DNA of 64,000 nucleotides from CAZYME01 sp964648115 (GCA_964648115.1 CAZYME010000013.1:4068-68067), one strand, 5' to 3'. Numbered from the stretch's first letter, positions 18,984 to 29,083 are shown. Notes: generated by a model from the sequence alone, not told the origin. Made by a program: numbers and translations.

Positions 18984-19175
18984 ATGGGCTTGCATAAAGA
19001 CTATGATGAGGGTCAATCTTTTTCTGATTTTAATTTCGAAGAAGACCCGGATGAACTTAACCATAAAAAACGCGTCCGACAAATGCTCGAGGAGCGCCTC
19101 GAACGTAAACGACTGAAAGAGGATCTAGATGATGAGCTCGAGGGTGAGTTTGATTGGGATGATCTGGATCGATAA
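18984..19175 (+). CDS. Small acidic protein, PA3496-like
   Basis: 63 residues: acidic N-terminus, a central basic helix (KKRVRQMLEERLERKRLKEDL) and an Asp-rich end (DDLDR). This pattern, an arginine-rich helix of the RRxIEDYLE type between acidic runs, resembles the small PA3496-like proteins of gammaproteobacteria, whose function is unclear (an envelope-integrity role has been proposed). GGGGG lies 5-9 bases upstream of the ATG. It converges on folD with a 10-base gap. An overlapping frame on the same strand has no such features. Confidence 0.7.
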   Translation: MGLHKDYDEGQSFSDFNFEEDPDELNHKKRVRQMLEERLERKRLKEDLDDELEGEFDWDDLDR

Positions 19176-19185
19176 CAGCGTTTTA

Positions 19186-20034
19186 TTAAAGAATATCTGC
19201 TGCTAGTATTGTATTTTGCAGTAGTGTGCATATGGTCATGGGGCCAATACCACCAGGAACCGGCGTAATCCATTTGACCCTCTTTTTTGCTTCGTCAAAA
19301 TTGATATCGCCATGCAGCGTCCCATTTTGGCTGCGGTGCATACCTACATCAATTACAATTTGTTCTTTATGCAACCACTCTGGATGTACCACGTTATAAA
19401 CGCCAGTCGCTACTACCACAACATCAGCCATACGGATATGCCGTTCTAGTTGCTTGGTGGCGCGATGACAAATTGTCACCGTAGCTTTAGCCATTAATAG
19501 TTCTAATGCCATTGGTCGGCCAACGATATTGGATGCGCCAACCACCACCGCGTGCTTGCCATGCAAGGCAAGTTGGTAATACTCAAGCAATTGCATTACA
19601 CCGTAAGGGGTACATGGTCGAAGCAAGGGATTACCTTGAGCAAGTCGCCCAAGATTGTAGGGGTTGAACCCATCTACATCTTTTGAGGGTTTAATGCGCT
19701 CTATTATGGTTGCAGCATTAATGTGGGCAGGCAAGGGTAATTGCACTAAAATTCCGTCGACATCCCTACTCTCATTGAGAGTATCAATCAGCTCCAAAAG
19801 TTTTTTTTCGCTCGTTGTTGTTGGAAGATCATAGGCGTATGAATTGAACCCAACTTCTGTGCAGGCTTTGCGTTTATTATTAACATAGATATGCGATGCA
19901 GAATCATCACCTACAATCACAACAGCAAGCCCAGGTGCGCGATGACCTTGAGAGGTCTTTTCCGACACTATTTGCTTGATTCTATTTCTAATTTCACTGG
20001 CAACATGTTTGCCATCAATAATCGATGCAGTCAT
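19186..20034 (-). CDS. folD: Bifunctional methylenetetrahydrofolate dehydrogenase/cyclohydrolase FolD
   Basis: Interconverts 5,10-methylene-, methenyl- and 10-formyl-tetrahydrofolate with NADP. The 282-residue protein from the chosen ATG matches the family length. Motifs are [13 protein letters not shown] (catalytic Lys), [12 protein letters not shown], the [14 protein letters not shown] segment, the nucleotide-binding [12 protein letters not shown] and the C-terminal [11 protein letters not shown]. The open frame extends 51 residues upstream into the pilM promoter region; that extension has no family counterpart. It is divergent from pilM, with about 126 bases between the starts. Confidence 0.95.
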   Translation of the reverse strand: MTASIIDGKHVASEIRNRIKQIVSEKTSQGHRAPGLAVVIVGDDSASHIYVNNKRKACTEVGFNSYAYDLPTTTSEKKLLELIDTLNESRDVDGILVQLPLPAHINAATIIERIKPSKDVDGFNPYNLGRLAQGNPLLRPCTPYGVMQLLEYYQLALHGKHAVVVGASNIVGRPMALELLMAKATVTICHRATKQLERHIRMADVVVVATGVYNVVHPEWLHKEQIVIDVGMHRSQNGTLHGDINFDEAKKRVKWITPVPGGIGPMTICTLLQNTILAADIL

Positions 20035-20160
20035 CACGCGATTATGGAGTAGAGTGTCGGGTAATGCAATGCGCCCCCATTCCACTTTTAAATCAGTTAC
20101 GTTAATATCAATCGGCAGACATGGATAAACTGACAAGGCATAACTATACAGGAGATGTAC

Positions 20161-21225
20161 GTGCTCAATTTGTTTAAATCTAAGCACCGCTCAATACTCG
20201 GTATAGACATCAGCTCCACATCCGTAAAAATTCTTGAAGTTTCCGCAGATAATAATGAATATCGTGTTGAGGGTTATGGCGCGGCTGTCCTGCCCGAAAA
20301 TGCAATGGAAGGCAATGCTATTAAAGATATTGACGCTGTGGCAACCAGTATAAAAAAACTAGTGAGCACGGCACGCTTCTCTTGTAAACATGTCGCCTGT
20401 GCAGTTCCAGATTCATCAGCTATTAGCAAAGTTATTCAAATCAATAGTGGCTTAAGTGAGCAGGAAATCGAAGAGTTAGTTGTTAGCGAAGCTGACAAAT
20501 ATATTCCCTATCCCATAGACGAAATTAATATTGATTTTAATGTCATAGGCCCTTCTCTTAAAAATTCAGCAATGCTTGATGTGTTGATTGTTGCATCCAG
20601 AGCAGAAAACGTCAGTAGCCGTGTTGAAGTAATCACGCGCGCAGGTCTTGAGCCCAAAATAGTCGATGTTGAGTCATATGCCGTAGAGCGTGCCGCGCAG
20701 CTCCTGACATCCGATTTGCCTGCGGGTGGTGAAAAGAAAAATATTGCCATCATCGATATTGGGGCAATTTATACCCATTTATTTGTATTACATGGAATGC
20801 GAATAATTTTTTCTCGTGAAGAAGAGTTTGGTGGTAAGCAGTTAATTGACTCGGTTGTGCAACGATATAACATGCAACGTGGGGAAGCACTCCTGGGTAT
20901 AGAGCAGGGCACCTTGCCGTCGGATTATGCGGAAGAAATTTTGCAACCGTTCAATGAATTAATTTTGTTACAAGTTAAAAGAGCATTACAATTCTTTTTT
21001 TCGACTAGTCACCACACTTTTGTAGATCACATTGTGTTGGCAGGTGGGGTAGCTAAGCAACCTGGTATCGCGCAATTGTTGCAAGAGCACATCAACATTC
21101 CCACCAGCATTGCGAATCCGTTTAGTGGTATGAGCATGGCAAAAACGGTTAATCTGGAAGCTATAACCCAAGATTTTCCTACATTAATGGTAGCGTGTGG
21201 TTTAGCGCTAAGGCATATCGAGTGA
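20161..21225 (+). CDS. pilM: Type IV pilus assembly ATPase-like protein PilM
   Basis: Actin-like cytoplasmic protein of the pilus alignment subcomplex that binds the PilN N-terminus. About 354 residues with the FtsA/actin fold: [15 protein letters not shown] (phosphate 1), [15 protein letters not shown] (phosphate 2), [11 protein letters not shown] (adenosine). The start is decided by the ribosome site: AGGAG abuts an in-frame ATG at 20155 with no spacing but stands 6 bases from GTG at 20161, which gives (M)LNLFKSK as in other PilM proteins. First gene of pilMNOPQ; pilN follows at 4 bases. Confidence 0.94.
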   Translation: MLNLFKSKHRSILGIDISSTSVKILEVSADNNEYRVEGYGAAVLPENAMEGNAIKDIDAVATSIKKLVSTARFSCKHVACAVPDSSAISKVIQINSGLSEQEIEELVVSEADKYIPYPIDEINIDFNVIGPSLKNSAMLDVLIVASRAENVSSRVEVITRAGLEPKIVDVESYAVERAAQLLTSDLPAGGEKKNIAIIDIGAIYTHLFVLHGMRIIFSREEEFGGKQLIDSVVQRYNMQRGEALLGIEQGTLPSDYAEEILQPFNELILLQVKRALQFFFSTSHHTFVDHIVLAGGVAKQPGIAQLLQEHINIPTSIANPFSGMSMAKTVNLEAITQDFPTLMVACGLALRHIE

Positions 21226-21229
21226 ATCC

Positions 21230-21796
21230 ATGACTGAGATCAATTTACTGCCTTGGCGCGAAAAAAAACGAGAGCAAGAAAAAAAGCAATTTACTCTTTA
21301 TTTGCTAGTTGGTCTGGTTATGGCTGTAATAATAGTTATTTTAATTGACTATTATGCGAAATGTCTTGTGGACGCGCAGACTCAGCGTAACCAGCGGCTA
21401 AAAGACGAAATTACTCAATTTGAAAAGCAGATTAAAGAGATCGCCGAACTTAAGAAATTGCGGCAAGCCCTGATTGCTAGAATGACTATTGTGCAGAATT
21501 TACAAGCTACTCGCGCACTAACCGTTCGGTTGTTTGATGAAATTATTAAAATTATGCCTAATGGTGTGTATTTAAACCGTGTAGATCGGATTGGCAATAA
21601 AGTAACCTTATTAGGGTATGCTGAGTCAAATACGAATATTTCGCTTTTAATGCGTAATATTGAAGGAAACGCTTGGATCCAAGACCCTGAGCTCACCGAA
21701 ATTAAAAAATCATCAGAAGGTAAAAAACCTGAAGAAAATGCATTTAAGTTGAGCTTTATCTTAAAATCTAAATCTATGCTTGGCCCTAAATTATGA
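21230..21796 (+). CDS. pilN: Type IV pilus assembly protein PilN
   Basis: 188-residue inner-membrane protein. The conserved cytoplasmic motif INLLPWREKKREQ (residues 3-16) docks into PilM. One transmembrane helix at about 22-42 is followed by a coiled-coil and a ferredoxin-like periplasmic domain. It overlaps pilO by 4 bases (ATGA). PilN and PilO form the heterodimer linking PilM to PilP and the secretin. Confidence 0.95.
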   Translation: MTEINLLPWREKKREQEKKQFTLYLLVGLVMAVIIVILIDYYAKCLVDAQTQRNQRLKDEITQFEKQIKEIAELKKLRQALIARMTIVQNLQATRALTVRLFDEIIKIMPNGVYLNRVDRIGNKVTLLGYAESNTNISLLMRNIEGNAWIQDPELTEIKKSSEGKKPEENAFKLSFILKSKSMLGPKL

Positions 21797-22392
21797 AGAG
21801 CTTTAATTTAAATGAGTTAACACTAGATAATGTCGGACAGTGGCCTCAGCCCGTTAGGATAGGTATTGTGGCTTTATTATCTTTGCTACTCGTTGGTTTG
21901 GGTTACTGGTTGATTGTTAAAGAAAATTTTGAGCAATACGATAGGCTGAAGGCAGAAGAGGTAACATTAAAAAGTGATTTTGAGGTAAAACAACGCCAGG
22001 CTTCAAACTTGAATGCGTATCGTAATCAAATGGTCATTATGCAAGAGCGTTTTGGGAACATGCTAAAACAATTACCAACCCAAAATGAAATGCCAGGTTT
22101 GTTAGAGGATATTTCTAAAACGGGGATTGCCAGTGGTTTAACGTTTGAGTTATTTGCACCCATGCCTGAAGTTTCGCACGATTTTTATATTGAGGTACCC
22201 ATAAAAATCGGTGTGGTTGGTAATTATCACCAGTTCGCTGTATTTTTAAGCCGTGTGGCCCAAATGAGCCGAATTGTTACGTTGCATGATTTTGTAGTTG
22301 AAGGAGTAACTTCTGACAAGCAAAAGACCAGCCCGGCGGGGCTACTGAGTATGCAAATGACCGCTAAAATTTATAGATACCGCACACGATGA
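21793..22392 (+). CDS. pilO: Type IV pilus assembly protein PilO
   Basis: 199-residue inner-membrane partner of PilN: short cytoplasmic N-terminus, one transmembrane helix at about 24-45 (IGIVALLSLLLVGLGYWL), coiled coil at about 50-95 and a periplasmic ferredoxin-like domain including LPTQNEMPGLLEDIS, a typical PilO segment. It is coupled to pilN and pilP by 4-base overlaps. Confidence 0.95.
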   Translation: MKSFNLNELTLDNVGQWPQPVRIGIVALLSLLLVGLGYWLIVKENFEQYDRLKAEEVTLKSDFEVKQRQASNLNAYRNQMVIMQERFGNMLKQLPTQNEMPGLLEDISKTGIASGLTFELFAPMPEVSHDFYIEVPIKIGVVGNYHQFAVFLSRVAQMSRIVTLHDFVVEGVTSDKQKTSPAGLLSMQMTAKIYRYRTR

Positions 22393-22895
22393 AAAGCATA
22401 ATGCATTGGATTGTTATGGGGTTTTTATCATTACTATTAGGCGCTTGCTCGTCTGATGACAGTGAGTTAAAACGCTATATTAATATGATAAAAACAAGGC
22501 CAGCAAGGCCTATTGAGCCCATTCCAGAGTTTCAGCCGCTCAAAAAATTTATCTATCCAGAAAAGGATAATCGTCGTAGTCCATTTAAGCCTGTGGTGGC
22601 GGAGCAAGAAGAATCATTTGCTCCTAACGTTAAACGCCCCAAACAGCCTTTAGAGGCTTTTCCCTTGGATGCCTTGAATTTTGTCGGTATATTGAAAGAA
22701 GGCCCTATGGTTTGGGCATTAATAAGCCAGCCCGGTGGATTTGTCTCAAGGGTTAAGGCAGGGGATTATATGGGGCAAAACTATGGGCAAATACTCAGTA
22801 TTCAAGATAAGGCCATAGAGCTGGAAGAAACATTAAATGTAAATGGGAAGTGGGAGAAAAAGACGACCACACTTACCCTGCGGACCCCAAAATAG
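22389..22895 (+). CDS. pilP: Type IV pilus assembly lipoprotein PilP
   Basis: 168-residue lipoprotein with signal peptide and lipobox LGAC at about residue 20. A proline-rich disordered linker is followed by a C-terminal HR/beta-sandwich domain (about 85-168, LNFVGILKEGPMVWALI to GGFVSRVKAGDYMGQNYG) that contacts the secretin PilQ. It overlaps pilO by 4 bases. It is separated from pilQ by 244 bases holding two palindromic repeats, which is longer than in typical pil operons. Confidence 0.94.
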   Translation: MKSIMHWIVMGFLSLLLGACSSDDSELKRYINMIKTRPARPIEPIPEFQPLKKFIYPEKDNRRSPFKPVVAEQEESFAPNVKRPKQPLEAFPLDALNFVGILKEGPMVWALISQPGGFVSRVKAGDYMGQNYGQILSIQDKAIELEETLNVNGKWEKKTTTLTLRTPK

Positions 22896-22936
22896 GTTGG
22901 CCCAACGTGAATTGTATAAGAGGTTTTGATCAAATG

Positions 22937-23014
22937 TAGCCCGTATGGAGCGCAGCGGAATGCGGGATTGGCCCCGGTATGATCCCCGCATTCCGCTGCG
23001 CTCCATACGGGCTA
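22937..23014. repeat. Family A palindromic repeat between pilP and pilQ
   Basis: Complete inverted copy: TAGCCCGTATGGAGCGCAGC ... GCTGCGCTCCATACGGGCTA around an 18-base centre. On RNA it would form a long hairpin inside the pilMNOPQ transcript. Confidence 0.85.
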
Positions 23015-23021
23015 GAATGGG

Positions 23022-23108
23022 AATGGCACTTACTTAAGGAAATTCGGGCTAAAAATAGTCCGTCGCTACGCTCGCAATGACGATTATCCTCCTTAAGTTA
23101 GTGCCATT
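23022..23108. repeat. Family B palindromic repeat, degenerate copy, between pilP and pilQ
   Basis: Outer arms AATGGCACTTACTTAAGGA and TCCTTAAGTTAGTGCCATT pair around a centre with only one inner arm (CCGTCGCTACGCTCGCAATG). The outer arms match those of the copy at 28930-29083, which shows that the family is a nested palindrome. Confidence 0.75.
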
Positions 23109-23139
23109 CGGCTACGATGGTGTTTTATTCTGTAGGTAG

Positions 23140-25311
23140 ATGCACTGGCAGTTCAGGGAGAGTATATTGCGCAAAATTATTATCTTATGCTTGTTACTTA
23201 GCACATGGTGCGTTGGCTTATATGCTAAAGATAATGTCTTATCCGGGCTAAAAGTCATGCCTATGCCTAATAATAGGGTTCGCTTTGATTTTCAGTTCGT
23301 CGACCCTATTGATCAATTGCCAGCTAGTTTTATCACACAAGAGCCGCCACGTTTGGTCCTTGATTTCATCAGCACCAGCAACAGGTTAAATCCTGCTCTA
23401 CAATCAAAAAAAATTGATGTAGGTTCCATCGCAGATTATAAAATTGTGGCCTTGGGTAATCGAGTGCGCGCTATTGTTAATCTGACAGATACTGTTTCTT
23501 ATTCAGGAGAGGTTTCAGGGCATGTATATAGCTTAATAATCAGCGGAAAAGGTGAGCAGCTAATCTCCCCTAGAAAAGAAGTTTTTATTACTAACCGTCC
23601 TGTGAATGCGCGTTTCGGAATTACCAATATTGATTTCCGCGGTTTGGACAAACAAGGTGGGCGGGTTGTCATCGACCTGACGGATCCAGGAATTCCTGTT
23701 GACGTAGTGCAAACAGGAAAAGAGGTTGTTGTAAATTTCATGAGCACACGCTTACGACCACAGCTCATGAAGCGTTACGATGTGACAGACTTTCACAGCC
23801 CAGTTCAGACGATCAGCGCTGTACAAGAAGGCAAAAGTGCCCAAATTACCCTATTGAATGAAGGGGATTATGGCCATTATGCATATCAGGTAAATAAGCA
23901 ATTTATTATAGATGTGTTCCCACTGTCTTCTGAAGAAATGCAGCAAGCAAAATTGAAAAAGAAAGTGTTTGTCGGCAAACGTATTTCCTTGAATTTTCAA
24001 GATATTCAACTACGAGCGGTTTTACAATTACTCGCTGATTTCACTGGTGTGAATATGGTAGCAAGCGATGCGGTTACTGGTAATATTACGCTACGCTTAA
24101 ACGATGTACCTTGGGACCAAGCCCTTGATATTATCCTAACTACACAAGGCTTGGATAAACGCCAAGTAGGTAATGTCGTGCTAATTGATAAGGCTGCAGC
24201 GCTAGTTGCACGTGAAACTCAAGCCCTGAAAGAACAGCAGGCAGCGAAAAAACTGGCTCCCGTACGTTCAGATTTATTACAAATCAATTACGCAAAGGCC
24301 GCAGATATTGCTACTATGCTAAAGGATAAGTCAAATTCCCTCTTGTCGGATCGAGGCACCCTCAGTGTTGATGCCAGAACAAATACCATCTGGCTACAAG
24401 ATACTGGCTCTCAAATTGAAGAAATCAGAGAGTTAGTTAAACAATTGGATGTTCCCGTGAAGCAGGTAATGATCGAGGCGCGCATTGTTGAAATGACGAA
24501 AGATTGCGAATTAGATCTGGGTGTTCGATGGGGTATTTCAAAACCAACGCATTTAAGTGGTACACTCGCAGGCGCAAATCAGTTAGCGCAAGGTGTCGCG
24601 CCGGCGGATGTTACGCCGCTTGCGGAGCGTCTAAACTTGGACTTGGTAGCATTACCGCTGGCTGGAGCCACACCTGCATCGGTGGGCATTGCTTTAGCAA
24701 AATTGGGCGATGGGGTTTTGCTTGATTTGGAATTATCTGCTTTAGAAAGCATGGGGCGAACTGAGATAATAGCGAGCCCTCGCTTAATGACCACCAACCA
24801 GCAATCGGCGGTGATCGAGTCAGGAAAGGATATTCCTTACCAACAAGCTACTTCGAGTGGGGCCACAGCAGTTTCATTTAAAAAAGCTGTGCTAAGCTTG
24901 AAGGTGACACCGCAAATTACGCCTGATGGTAAGTTGTTGATGGACTTGCTCATTACGCAAGATGCTGATTCACTTGAGCGTGTTCAAGGGGTGCCTATTA
25001 TTTTAACAAAATCAATTCAAACAAATGTTTTGGTTAATAACGGTCAAACCATAGTTTTAGGAGGCATTTATAAGAAAGATAAAAATAATTCCGTTACGCG
25101 GATACCATTTTTAGGCGGATTGCCTATTGTGGGTCATTTATTTAGTAGGACACACACAGCAACTAACAATGAGGAGTTGCTCATTTTCATTACTCCTAGG
25201 ATAATGACTAACAATTTGTCGATAACAGAGATGGAAGGAAAGCCTCCTTGTCTGGCCAAAGGTGTAGAATTGGACAAATTTGGAAAGCCGGTAGTGATAC
25301 CGAACCATTAA
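23140..25311 (+). CDS. pilQ: Type IV pilus secretin PilQ
   Basis: Outer-membrane secretin through which the pilus exits. The 723 residues include a signal peptide (to about residue 30), two AMIN peptidoglycan-binding domains (about 35-130 and 160-255), a secretin/TonB N-terminal domain (about 283-345, ISLNFQDIQLRAVLQLLADF), an N1 domain (about 370-445) and the secretin channel (about 470-710) with VPIILTKSIQTNVLVNNGQTI-type and FLGGLPIVGHLFSR motifs. The length is normal. aroK begins 70 bases downstream. Confidence 0.95.
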   Translation: MHWQFRESILRKIIILCLLLSTWCVGLYAKDNVLSGLKVMPMPNNRVRFDFQFVDPIDQLPASFITQEPPRLVLDFISTSNRLNPALQSKKIDVGSIADYKIVALGNRVRAIVNLTDTVSYSGEVSGHVYSLIISGKGEQLISPRKEVFITNRPVNARFGITNIDFRGLDKQGGRVVIDLTDPGIPVDVVQTGKEVVVNFMSTRLRPQLMKRYDVTDFHSPVQTISAVQEGKSAQITLLNEGDYGHYAYQVNKQFIIDVFPLSSEEMQQAKLKKKVFVGKRISLNFQDIQLRAVLQLLADFTGVNMVASDAVTGNITLRLNDVPWDQALDIILTTQGLDKRQVGNVVLIDKAAALVARETQALKEQQAAKKLAPVRSDLLQINYAKAADIATMLKDKSNSLLSDRGTLSVDARTNTIWLQDTGSQIEEIRELVKQLDVPVKQVMIEARIVEMTKDCELDLGVRWGISKPTHLSGTLAGANQLAQGVAPADVTPLAERLNLDLVALPLAGATPASVGIALAKLGDGVLLDLELSALESMGRTEIIASPRLMTTNQQSAVIESGKDIPYQQATSSGATAVSFKKAVLSLKVTPQITPDGKLLMDLLITQDADSLERVQGVPIILTKSIQTNVLVNNGQTIVLGGIYKKDKNNSVTRIPFLGGLPIVGHLFSRTHTATNNEELLIFITPRIMTNNLSITEMEGKPPCLAKGVELDKFGKPVVIPNH

Positions 25312-25381
25312 ACAATAAATATAGTTACACAGGGAATTCGTTTTGATTTCCTGTATATAGTGAAGAGGTATGTAATCAAAA

Positions 25382-25909
25382 ATGAGTATCGTTAAAGTAC
25401 GCAATATATTTCTAATAGGGCCTATGGGAGCTGGTAAAAGCACGATAGGTCGTACTTTGGCAAAAGAACTCAAGCTTGAGTTCTACGATTCGGATGAAGT
25501 AATTGAAGAGCGCTCAGGCGCTGATATTGCTTGGATATTTGATGTTGAGGGTGAGGAAGGTTTCCGCCGTCGTGAACAGAAAATAATTGATGAATTGACC
25601 CAAAAAAGCAATATTGTATTAGCCACGGGGGGTGGGGTCGTCATGACACCAGAAAACCGTAATGCTTTGGCTGGTCGAGGTACAGTGATTTACCTTAAAA
25701 CCTCGCTCCAACAACAGTTCGAACGGACCAAGCGTGATACCAAACGCCCTTTGCTGCAGACAGATAATTTGGAAGATCGGTTGGAAATGCTGCGCGATGA
25801 GCGTGAACCATTTTATGAAGAAATGGCGGATATCAGCTTTGAAACCGATAAATTAACTGTAAAAGCAGTTGCTAATAACATTATTAAATATATCTATGGC
25901 GAAGTCTGA
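25382..25909 (+). CDS. aroK: Shikimate kinase I
   Basis: Phosphorylates shikimate in aromatic amino-acid synthesis. 175 residues with Walker [13 protein letters not shown], the shikimate-binding [14 protein letters not shown] and GGGVV, and the LID-region arginines ([12 protein letters not shown]). The length fits AroK. It overlaps the aroB start by 14 bases; pilQ-aroK-aroB-damX order is conserved in gammaproteobacteria. Confidence 0.96.
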   Translation: MSIVKVRNIFLIGPMGAGKSTIGRTLAKELKLEFYDSDEVIEERSGADIAWIFDVEGEEGFRRREQKIIDELTQKSNIVLATGGGVVMTPENRNALAGRGTVIYLKTSLQQQFERTKRDTKRPLLQTDNLEDRLEMLRDEREPFYEEMADISFETDKLTVKAVANNIIKYIYGEV

Positions 25910-27002
25910 TATTTACCATAAATTGGGTATTTTATGTGGCACGCATGAATATCCAATTTATATCGGTGAAAACCTTTTGTCTGATACTACTTTATTATGT
26001 CGGCATATTGAGGCGTCGCAGGTATTAATTGTTACCAATGAGACGCTTGCTCCATTATATCTTACACGAGTTCAGCAAGCGTTTTCCTCGAGGCAATGTG
26101 ATGTTGTGGTGCTACCTGATGGGGAATGTCATAAAAATGAGAAAAATCTATTTGCAATTTATGACACTTTAATTAAGTATGACCATCATCGAGATACAGC
26201 TCTTATAGCCTTGGGTGGTGGGGTAATTGGGGATATAACCGGTTTTGCTGCAGCGACTTATCAACGCGGAGTAAAATTTGTTCAGTTGCCAACAACGTTA
26301 TTGGCGCAAGTTGACGCATCTATTGGTGGTAAGACAGCAATCAATCATCCACTTGGTAAGAACATGATAGGGAGTTTCCATCAACCTCAAGCGGTGATAA
26401 TGGACTTAAGTACGCTAACAACATTGCCAGAGCGCGAGTTTCGCGCTGGTTTTGGTGAAGTGATTAAATATGGTTTGTTGGTGGGAGGGGATTTTCTCAA
26501 TACACTACAGGAAGTGCTGGAAGGGGATTTAACCACTATTTCAAAGAAACAGTTAGCGTCTCTTATCGCCCAATGTTGTTCTATCAAAGCCGTGATCGTA
26601 GAAGAAGATGAAAAAGAAAATGGCCGGCGAGCGTTACTGAATCTTGGTCATACCTTCGCACATGCGCTAGAAGCATATACAAACTATCAGCGTTGGTTGC
26701 ATGGCGAGGCGGTGGCAATAGGTCTTTATTGTGCTGCGATGTTGTCGCATCAATTAGGATATTTGGACAAAGAGAGCTGTGCTCTTGTCGATGCCTTACT
26801 TACTGCTGCAAAATTGCCCCGTAGATTACCAAAAGAAATTGATCTATCAGAGTTACAGGCATTAATGCTTAAAGATAAAAAAATTAAGAATAAAATACTA
26901 CGTTTTGTGCTAATGAGAGCACCAGGGGATTGTTACCTTGAAACTGGAGTAACAGAGAAAATTTTGCGCCATGCATTGATAAAGGCTGTTCAAGGAGACT
27001 AG
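25896..27002 (+). CDS. aroB: 3-dehydroquinate synthase
   Basis: NAD- and metal-dependent conversion of DAHP to 3-dehydroquinate, second step of the shikimate pathway. 368 residues: [22 protein letters not shown] (cofactor-binding loop), [27 protein letters not shown], and metal ligands in [12 protein letters not shown] and [13 protein letters not shown] at 25896 is preferred over one nine codons upstream because it gives the family length and a smaller overlap with aroK. A damX-like gene starts 2 bases after the stop. Confidence 0.96.
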   Translation: MAKSDIYHKLGILCGTHEYPIYIGENLLSDTTLLCRHIEASQVLIVTNETLAPLYLTRVQQAFSSRQCDVVVLPDGECHKNEKNLFAIYDTLIKYDHHRDTALIALGGGVIGDITGFAAATYQRGVKFVQLPTTLLAQVDASIGGKTAINHPLGKNMIGSFHQPQAVIMDLSTLTTLPEREFRAGFGEVIKYGLLVGGDFLNTLQEVLEGDLTTISKKQLASLIAQCCSIKAVIVEEDEKENGRRALLNLGHTFAHALEAYTNYQRWLHGEAVAIGLYCAAMLSHQLGYLDKESCALVDALLTAAKLPRRLPKEIDLSELQALMLKDKKIKNKILRFVLMRAPGDCYLETGVTEKILRHALIKAVQGD

Positions 27003-27004
27003 AA

Positions 27005-28405
27005 ATGAGCGAAGAAGTACAGGTTTTGCCAGAAAAGGCAGAAGCAAACAGGGTGATATTTAAGCCTGAGGCATGGCTTGCTACGGTTGATTTTGTTAAG
27101 CGCTTAGTTTTAGAAAATAATGTTATGATGGCCATCCTGGGCGAGCAGGGGAATGGAAAAACCACGTTTGCCCATTTGTTGAACACCGAGCTTTCCCCCC
27201 ACATAAAGCCTTACATAATTCCTGCCAATCCCTTGTTTAATAGAGTGTTTTTCTTGCAACAACTGCAGGAGTTACTAGGTGTTGAGGGCGAGCCATCGAT
27301 CTCCAATTTTATAGCACATTGTAAAGTACAAGAATCACATACTTTGATCATCATTGATGATGCACAACACCTTTCAGCGGTTTTTGTTGAGGAAGTGTTA
27401 GGGGAAATGCAACAATTAGGTGATACGAGCTATTTTCATGTGTGTCTAGTCTCTGATTTTTCATTGGTGCCTGTCTTAAATAAATTGGCGCAACATGACT
27501 ATCAGGATAGGATTCATAGCATCGAACTAGGTGCTTTAACTGAAAGTGAAACTAAAACGTACTTATTACAGCACGTCATGCCTCGACAAAATGTTGAAAA
27601 AAGAGTAACTGATCTGCGAGTTAAGCAATTTTATCAATTAACTGCAGGACATCTTGTAGATATTAACCGCCAAATGGCACGCTTTTTCAACGCTAAGGCT
27701 GCTGCGCCAAAGAGTAATAAATTGTTTGGTCCTCTAAATATTGCTGCCAGTGTAGCTTTAATAGCTGTCGCTGCTTATATTTGGGGTCCAGAATATTCTC
27801 GCTCAATACCCATGGCAATTCTTGAGCAGCCGATACCATCTCCATCTGAGATGGATGAAAATGATATGCTTCTCTCTCAAATTGAGCCTGTGCTTTATAG
27901 TGTTATTCCATCTTTTGAAACCGAGGCTGTTCGACAGGCAATATTAGCTACACCTTTACGTAAAAATGAATTGGTTGCTTTCAATGAAGAGGACGAGGTT
28001 GTAGATGAATCGGAAGCAGTCCTGGATAAGGTCATTGTTGCTCCAAAAGTTATAGCTCACGAAGAAAAGCCCTTAGTTCCAGCAGCCCCAGTGGCCCCAG
28101 CGGCACCAAAGTTGGTGAAAAAAAATCCAATAATCAGGCCCATTGTAGAGCAAGGTCGATATACCATCCAGTTGTTAGCGAGCAAGAACAAGAAGCAGTT
28201 GGAGCGTTTTGCGAATGTTCATCACCTTAAAGGCAAAGTGCAATTACGTCGTTCTCAACGTCAGGGTGTAGCTTGGTATGTTTTGACTTTAGGAGAGTAT
28301 CAAGAGCGCCAGCATGCAAAACAGGCGGTCAGCAATTTACCAAAAGATATTGTACAATTTAAGCCATGGGTGCGCGCAATTTCGGATTTAAAAATAGCGG
28401 GGTAG
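27005..28405 (+). CDS. damX: DamX-like cell-division protein: AAA ATPase plus SPOR domain
   Basis: 466 residues. An ExeA-type AAA domain occupies about residues 15-235 (Walker A GEQGNGKTTFAHLL, Walker B LIIIDDAQHLS). A single transmembrane helix follows at about 240-262, then a Pro/Ala/Glu-rich periplasmic linker and a C-terminal SPOR domain (about 388-460, RYTIQLLASKNKKQLERFAN) that binds denuded glycan at the septum. AAGGAG precedes the ATG. Its place behind aroKB matches damX of enterobacteria. E. coli DamX lacks a full ATPase domain, so this longer form is closer to the Pseudomonas/Legionella type. Confidence 0.88.
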   Translation: MSEEVQVLPEKAEANRVIFKPEAWLATVDFVKRLVLENNVMMAILGEQGNGKTTFAHLLNTELSPHIKPYIIPANPLFNRVFFLQQLQELLGVEGEPSISNFIAHCKVQESHTLIIIDDAQHLSAVFVEEVLGEMQQLGDTSYFHVCLVSDFSLVPVLNKLAQHDYQDRIHSIELGALTESETKTYLLQHVMPRQNVEKRVTDLRVKQFYQLTAGHLVDINRQMARFFNAKAAAPKSNKLFGPLNIAASVALIAVAAYIWGPEYSRSIPMAILEQPIPSPSEMDENDMLLSQIEPVLYSVIPSFETEAVRQAILATPLRKNELVAFNEEDEVVDESEAVLDKVIVAPKVIAHEEKPLVPAAPVAPAAPKLVKKNPIIRPIVEQGRYTIQLLASKNKKQLERFANVHHLKGKVQLRRSQRQGVAWYVLTLGEYQERQHAKQAVSNLPKDIVQFKPWVRAISDLKIAG

Positions 28406-28456
28406 ATATTTTCCCTATATTTCTGCTAATCTTTTAGATTCACAAGGAGAGTTAAA

Positions 28457-28888
28457 ATGTACAAAAAGGTATTGTTTGCAACAGACTTCGATGATGTTGG
28501 CATTAGTGCCGCTCATAAAGCGAAGAAAATTTCTGATGAAAATAAAGCGGAATTAATTCTAGTGCATGTGGTTGAGCCCATCCCAGCTTATGCCTACCCT
28601 GGATTCGCAGGTTTTGCAGAAGTAGAGGTTTCGATACGTGAGCAAGCAGAAAAAGAGCTTAAGGCTCTTGCAGATCGTTTGGGTATAGATGCAAAGCACC
28701 AGCTAATTGAATTTGGATCTACAAAGAATGAGGTCTTGCGCGTTGCTCAAGAGCATAACGTTGACTTAATTGTAACTGGTAGCCATGGTAAGCATGGCCT
28801 AGCGTTACTATTAGGCTCCACCGCAAATGCCATTTTACATGGCGCAGAATGCGACGTGTTGATTGTCCGCTCTACGACAGTGGCGTGA
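28457..28888 (+). CDS. Universal stress protein, UspA family
   Basis: 143 residues with the single Usp fold: KKVLFATDFDD at the N-terminus, a dimer-interface strand, and the ATP-binding signature VTGSHGKHGLALLLGSTANAIL near residues 108-128. The ATP-binding type is predicted (G-2x-G-9x-G-S/T satisfied). A good AAGGAGA site lies upstream. It is monocistronic, between damX and a large repeat. The specific stress role cannot be read from sequence. Confidence 0.9.
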   Translation: MYKKVLFATDFDDVGISAAHKAKKISDENKAELILVHVVEPIPAYAYPGFAGFAEVEVSIREQAEKELKALADRLGIDAKHQLIEFGSTKNEVLRVAQEHNVDLIVTGSHGKHGLALLLGSTANAILHGAECDVLIVRSTTVA

Positions 28889-28929
28889 TGGTAGCTGGGT
28901 AATCTAATGGAGATTGCGGCCATGGGCCG

Positions 28930-29083
28930 AATGGCACTTACCTAAGGAAATGCTGGCTAAAAATAGCCCGTCTTTGCGAGCGTAGCGAAGCAGTCTAGTG
29001 GCCTTAATGTCGTTAAGATAAAGACACTGGATTGCTTCGCTACGCTCGCAAAGACGACTATCTTTCTTTAGGTAAGCGCTATT
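28930..29083. repeat. Family B palindromic repeat, full nested copy
   Basis: About 154 bases. Outer arms AATGGCACTTACCTAAGG and CTTTAGGTAAGCGCTATT flank inner arms CGTCTTTGCGAGCGTAGCGA and TCGCTACGCTCGCAAAGACG. It occupies the space between the usp gene and ribF; spurious frames inside it can extend ribF upstream. Confidence 0.8.

Noticed and set aside
18877..19116. 79-residue plus-strand frame
   Set aside because: It overlaps the small acidic PA3496-like gene in another frame, has no ribosome site and has a less protein-like composition.
20155..20160. ATG at 20155 as pilM start
   Set aside because: The AGGAG site directly abuts this ATG, leaving no spacing; GTG at 20161 is at the normal distance and fits PilM N-termini.
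20035..20187. 51-residue N-terminal extension of FolD
   Set aside because: FolD proteins begin at the chosen Met; the extension overlaps the pilM start region.
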